DNA of 9,351 nt from contig DAMU01000005.1 in the NCBI GenBank assembly GCA_002499705.1, positions 1 through 9,351 of the forward strand. Direction: 5' to 3'. This document shows positions 5,866-9,351 of the stretch, one piece after another. Every line of letters starts with the position of its first letter. Position 1 is the stretch's first letter. This DNA comes from Euryarchaeota archaeon UBA91 (GTDB lineage: Archaea; Thermoplasmatota; Poseidoniia; Poseidoniales; Poseidoniaceae). The notes under the pieces were generated by a model. That model saw nothing but the letters and a program-made list of their open reading frames with translations. It did not search any database and was not told the origin of the DNA. A program made the position numbers and the translations under genes.

Positions 5866-7865
5866 CCGTGACGTCCGAAGTGATGGTCAAGTGAATCCAA
5901 TGGAAGGCGCAGTGCAGTAGGGCGTCCATGAACGCAAGCCCAAGGATTGCTTATTCTTCGCATATCATCTACCAAGCGTCGCATTTCAGGCAGAGTTAAT
6001 TTTTCATTTGCTTTGACAGCACCTCTGCAAGCGTTGAGGAATGCGAGATGATCCTTACGACGGTCAACGGTTTCCAACGGAGCTCCATCCTCAGCAGTAT
6101 CTTGTAAAAGGTCCATCAAGAATGGAACCAATTCTTGCCCCTCCAGGAGGTGAGGGGCAGCATCAACCATCCAACCCTGTTCACTTTCTCGGACAGAAAA
6201 ACCGACTTCGCTTAATGCGTCCACAGACGCTGAAATTCGAGCAGACTGTCGTGCATCAAGGTCTAATTTAATCGGTTCAATTTTAGTTTGGCTTTCCCAT
6301 AATGAAGCATCATGACGTAAACGCTCATATCGAATCCTTTCATGGAGTGCATGTTGGTCGATAAGTAACAATTCTCCTTCTGCCTGAACCAAAATGTAGG
6401 AATCTGCAAATTGCGCTAAAGGTTCCATTTCAGGGAGTTCATTAACGATGCCTTCAAGAGGTTGCTCTTCATTTGGAGAATGGCGAATGCCACAACCTGC
6501 GTGCCTGTGCAGAGTTCGCTCAGCAGGAGATAATGCAGGAGCCGTAGGTTTTTCATCCAATCCTGGTAAGGTCTCTTGTGCCTCAGGTGCAGTAGATTGA
6601 GGGCGCTTTTTTTCCACAGTTTCCGGCTCTTCTGCTTCTTTTCCATGAAGGTTCAGTTGTGCTCCAGCGGCAATTGCCCAAGCAGGAGGTGCATCTTTCA
6701 CCTCCTTTGGGAGCACCAAAGATGAAGCACCAGCAGCAGCATCCAATGGGTTTTCGTTGGGTTTTTTAGTGGTAAGGTGTTCTTGAATAGAGGTTGCTTT
6801 CTGCATACCTAATCCTTGAAGACCCGGAATTCCTCCTGCCGCATCCGGTTGGGTAGGAGCCGATTCGAGGGTATGTGCAATCGCTCGTTCAAGTCGTTCT
6901 AAAACACGCCAAGAATGTCGTAATCGCACCTCACGTTTTGTTGGATGGACGTTCACGTCGACTTCTTCAGGCGGTAGGGTCAACGAAAGAACCGCAATCG
7001 GATGTCTTCCTTGCATCAACCGTGTACGATAGCCTCTTCGAATCGCTTGAAGAAAAGGACCAGCAGCAACTGGACGCTCGTTGATGAGAACATGGATGTC
7101 ATCACCCTTCCCTCGTGTGATGTCTGGTGTGCTGATCCATCCAGTCCAGCGTTCCATTCCAGGTGCATCGGCATCACTCTTTGGAGATTTCATTTCAAGC
7201 ATTGATTCAACTTGTCCTCCTAACAAGTCAAACAGCCTGTCCATCATTGATTCTGCAGGCGGAATGTCGAGCATGACCCGCTCATCGATAATGAGGCGGA
7301 AACCAGTTGATTGATGTGCCATTGCGTGAGCAACAACAACATCCACAATACGCGCATTTTCAGTTGCAGGCCGGCGTTGAAATGCTAATCTGGCAGGCGT
7401 ATTTTTGAACAAATGTTCTACGTCAACGCGAGTTCCTTTCTGCATTCCAAAAGGCTCAACAGTGCCTTTTTCACCGTTCTTCATAGCGATGGATTTGCCT
7501 TCTTTGCCTTCTGGTCGGCTGGCTATTGAAAGGTGAGACACCATTCCGATACTCGCCAGTGCTTCACCTCTGAACCCGAGGGTATGAATGGAATTCAAAT
7601 CTTCAGCTTTTTGCAATTTTGAAGTCGCATGCCTGTCCAACGCTAGCCGCAAATCACTCTCATCAATTCCGCTACCATCATCTTCCAGACGAATGAGGTC
7701 AAAACCACCTCGCTCGACGGTAATTACCAGTCGTTTTGATACAGCATCAAGGCTGTTTTCAAGCAATTCCTTGACGACTTGGGCTGGTCGTTCGACAACC
7801 TCTCCAGCAGCGATATGCCCGATGGTGGTTTCATCTAATTGTTGAATCCGGTTTGGTTCAGTCAT
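5862..7865 (-). CDS. mutL: DNA mismatch repair protein MutL (endonuclease type)
   Basis: A 667-residue MutL, the ATP-dependent matchmaker and nicking enzyme of mismatch repair. N-terminal GHKL ATPase: AAGEVVERP at 19-27, KELLENSLDA at 32-41 (catalytic Glu33, Mg-binding Asn37), DDGSGI at 62-67, LGFRGEALASIG at 96-107, KGTRVDVEHLFKNTPAR at 143-159; the transducer domain ends near VDVNVHPTKREVR (302-314). Residues ~335-480 are a polar, Pro/Glu-rich linker. The C-terminal domain has the metal-dependent endonuclease set: DQHALHERIRYE at 503-514 (DQHAX2EX4E), ACR at 612-614, CVHGRP at 644-649 and the terminal FGR at 663-665. QTKIEP at 526-531 fits the MutL clamp-binding motif QxxLxP. ATG 7865 is chosen because GAGGTG lies 6 nt upstream; the frame's earlier GTG at 7874 overlaps that site. 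The first 8 nt overlap the mutS end, so the genes are translationally coupled. Confidence 0.95.
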   Translation of the reverse strand: MTEPNRIQQLDETTIGHIAAGEVVERPAQVVKELLENSLDAVSKRLVITVERGGFDLIRLEDDGSGIDESDLRLALDRHATSKLQKAEDLNSIHTLGFRGEALASIGMVSHLSIASRPEGKEGKSIAMKNGEKGTVEPFGMQKGTRVDVEHLFKNTPARLAFQRRPATENARIVDVVVAHAMAHQSTGFRLIIDERVMLDIPPAESMMDRLFDLLGGQVESMLEMKSPKSDADAPGMERWTGWISTPDITRGKGDDIHVLINERPVAAGPFLQAIRRGYRTRLMQGRHPIAVLSLTLPPEEVDVNVHPTKREVRLRHSWRVLERLERAIAHTLESAPTQPDAAGGIPGLQGLGMQKATSIQEHLTTKKPNENPLDAAAGASSLVLPKEVKDAPPAWAIAAGAQLNLHGKEAEEPETVEKKRPQSTAPEAQETLPGLDEKPTAPALSPAERTLHRHAGCGIRHSPNEEQPLEGIVNELPEMEPLAQFADSYILVQAEGELLLIDQHALHERIRYERLRHDASLWESQTKIEPIKLDLDARQSARISASVDALSEVGFSVRESEQGWMVDAAPHLLEGQELVPFLMDLLQDTAEDGAPLETVDRRKDHLAFLNACRGAVKANEKLTLPEMRRLVDDMRRISNPWACVHGRPTALRLPLDSLDHHFGRHG
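5996..6015 (+). terminator. T-rich stretch, weak terminator candidate for aroA inside mutL
   Basis: A T-rich run including TTAATTTTTCATTT lies about 130 nt beyond the aroA stop, within the antisense 3' part of mutL. It is the first T-rich block downstream of aroA. Support is only compositional. Confidence 0.2.
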
Positions 7866-9351
7866 TATTAGCACCTCTGAGAAGTTTCTTTAGTCTATAG
7901 AGTGCATCATGAGCCTGTCGAGGGGAAAGTTCATCTGCATCTATATCTGAAAGATATGCGAGCGTTTCTTTCTCTTCTTCACTGATTTTTGGCACTGTTT
8001 GTTTTGCTCCGTTTTTCTGAGTAATCGCTGCAGCAGCAAAATATCCCATCAAACTCGATTGCCCTTGAGCGCGTGCAGAAGGGGTTCCAGATTCACCAGC
8101 TTTTGCTCCATGTGCTTGTTGTTCTAGGAACGCCAGCAGGTCACTTGCGCGTTCAACTACCGGACGAGGCAAGCCTGCCAATGCTGCGACTTGAACACCA
8201 TACGAATCATCACATGGACCATCAGCAACGGTGTGAAGGAAACGAAGTTCTCCGTCTGCTTGAGCAACTTGGACATGGATGTTGACCAATCCATCAACTT
8301 CACCTTCAAGACCAATTAACTGATGGTAATGAGTAGCAAATAATGTTCGAGATCCAATTCTTTTACAGATGTCCTCAGTGACCGACCAAGCGATTGATAA
8401 TCCATCAAAAGTGGAGGTTCCACGTCCGATTTCATCGAGTAGAACGAGTGATTGAGGAGTTGCTCTGCGCAGAATATGAGCGACCTCAATCATTTCCATC
8501 ATGAATGTAGAGCGTCCACGACGCAAGTCATCACTTGCCCCGACCCGAGTAAAAATTCGATCAACAAGCCCGATTCTTGCTTTCTTCGCTGGGACAAAAC
8601 TGCCGGATTGAGCAAGGATTGTCAACAATGCTGTCGTCCGAAGGTAGGTCGATTTACCACCCATATTCGGTCCAGTAATCAACAAGAAGTTCCTCTTCTT
8701 CTGCAATTGAATGTCATTTGGCACAAAGCCGGATTGCATTTCCAAGGCTGGGTGGCGCGCATCTTCGGCTTTGAGGTGATGGCCTTCGGTTAACTCTGGC
8801 CGTGTCCATGAGCGAGACCGAGCGATTGAAGCGAAGCATTGGAGCACATCGATTGCAGCGACTCTTCCAGCGATATTTGCGAGTATTTGTGCGTGCTTTC
8901 GACAGCGGTCTCGAAGCGAGATAAATTCTCGATATTCCAATTCTTTGACTTTCGTATCCGCAGTTAAGAGCAGGTCATCTCTTTGAGACAGTTCATCAGT
9001 GACATAGCGCGAGCCATTGGTCATTTGCTGTTTTCGTCGCCATTCTCCCGGAACTTTCTCCTCATGAGATTTTGTCACTTCAATAAACCATCCAATTTGC
9101 CGGTTCATTCGGACTTTGAGAGAGGGTATTTCCAATTCAGTTCGCAATTGAGTTTCCAAGTCCTTGAACCAGGAATGCCCAGATGCAGAAGTTTCTCGAA
9201 GTTCGTCGATGGTTTCATGAAGCCCTGCTCGAATTAAGTTTCCATCACGTATGCTGAGCGGTGGTTCATCGACAAGAGTACGTCGAATATCTTCAGCAAG
9301 GTCGCTGAGGGCATCTAATTCATTTGACAAGTGTCCAAGAAGTGGATTTTC
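7858..9351 (-). CDS. mutS: DNA mismatch repair protein MutS, 5' end outside window
   Basis: The visible 497 residues are the C-terminal part of a bacterial-type MutS1, the mismatch-sensing ATPase; the mismatch-binding and connector domains lie past the right edge. The frame is open through base 9351. Seen in order: the lever domain with VDEPPLSIRDG, the clamp with SLKVRMNRQIGWFIEVTKS, Walker A GPNMGGKST (bases 8647-8673), GASDDLRRGRSTFMMEM (usual GxSTF with Arg for Gln), Walker B LVLLDEIGRGTSTFDG, and the FATHYHQL switch His. After the ATPase a ~40-residue flexible segment holds QSSLMGYF (8038-8061), a canonical PCNA-interacting PIP box. The C-terminus (LSPRQAHDALYRLKKLL) matches the bacterial MutS helical dimerisation tail. 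It is first in an operon with mutL, overlapping by 8 nt, so it belongs to an active MutS-MutL repair system rather than a lone MutS2/MutS5 paralogue. Confidence 0.95.
   Translation of the reverse strand, partial: ENPLLGHLSNELDALSDLAEDIRRTLVDEPPLSIRDGNLIRAGLHETIDELRETSASGHSWFKDLETQLRTELEIPSLKVRMNRQIGWFIEVTKSHEEKVPGEWRRKQQMTNGSRYVTDELSQRDDLLLTADTKVKELEYREFISLRDRCRKHAQILANIAGRVAAIDVLQCFASIARSRSWTRPELTEGHHLKAEDARHPALEMQSGFVPNDIQLQKKRNFLLITGPNMGGKSTYLRTTALLTILAQSGSFVPAKKARIGLVDRIFTRVGASDDLRRGRSTFMMEMIEVAHILRRATPQSLVLLDEIGRGTSTFDGLSIAWSVTEDICKRIGSRTLFATHYHQLIGLEGEVDGLVNIHVQVAQADGELRFLHTVADGPCDDSYGVQVAALAGLPRPVVERASDLLAFLEQQAHGAKAGESGTPSARAQGQSSLMGYFAAAAITQKNGAKQTVPKISEEEKETLAYLSDIDADELSPRQAHDALYRLKKLLRGANND
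7872..7877 (-). promoter_or_regulatory. Shine-Dalgarno site of mutL inside mutS
   Basis: On the minus strand GAGGTG stands 6 nt before ATG 7865 and lies within the last codons of mutS. It indicates that mutL is translated from the mutS-mutL message and rules against the GTG that overlaps the site. Confidence 0.65.

Noticed and set aside
6642..6659. QLNLHG in the MutL linker as a sliding-clamp motif
   Set aside because: It resembles bacterial QLxLF but lacks the final aromatic residue and lies in the flexible linker, whereas QTKIEP occupies the known MutL clamp-binding position.
1..9351. CRISPR arrays, tRNA or rRNA genes, transposons, phage genes
   Set aside because: No regularly spaced repeats, no conserved RNA sequence, and no transposase or integrase frame on either strand; coding sequence fills nearly the whole window.

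Overview
The window looks like chromosome from a streamlined euryarchaeon, most likely a marine Thermoplasmata-type lineage such as Marine Group II (Ca. Poseidoniales). That assignment is inference. It rests on an archaeal-type pilin N-terminus (AVSPVIATVLL), an archaeal geranylgeranyl-reductase-family flavoprotein beside a prenyl synthase, Shine-Dalgarno sites of the GAGGTG type, very tight gene packing, and a bacterial-style mutS-mutL pair whose MutS carries what looks like a PCNA-binding box. No rRNA, tRNA, CRISPR array, transposon or phage gene is visible, and no stretch over 300 bases lacks a gene.

Layout: (1) bases 1-617, minus strand, a partial and very divergent porphobilinogen deaminase-like (HemC-like) gene running off the left edge. 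(2) 699-2790, plus strand, a two-gene isoprenoid unit: a trans-polyprenyl diphosphate synthase followed by a geranylgeranyl reductase-family flavoprotein, with the second gene's ribosome binding site overlapping the first gene's stop. (3) 2874-3371, plus strand, a small secreted type IV pilin-like protein. (4) 3372-4376, minus strand, moaA (molybdenum cofactor). (5) 4447-5865, plus strand, aroA (shikimate pathway). (6) 5862-9351, minus strand, a mutS-mutL operon with overlapping reading frames; mutS is cut by the right edge.

How the genes fit together: the prenyl synthase would make a polyprenyl diphosphate and the reductase would saturate isoprenoid double bonds, for membrane lipids or a quinone tail. 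MutS and MutL form a methyl-independent mismatch repair pair. MutL keeps the complete endonuclease motif set and a Q-x-x-I-x-P clamp-binding motif, and MutS has QSSLMGYF, a textbook PIP box. This suggests that a bacterial-type repair system has been wired to the archaeal sliding clamp, which is the most interesting point in the window.

Organisation: the two convergent junctions have no spacer (pilin/moaA abut; aroA/mutL share a TTAA that gives a stop on both strands), so any transcription termination signal must lie inside the opposite gene. The two divergent junctions are about 70-80 bp and each holds one A/T-rich box placed so that it could serve both directions. Several starts (HemC-like, reductase, mutL) are best set by a GAGGTG site 5-6 nt ahead of TTG or ATG rather than by the longest open frame.
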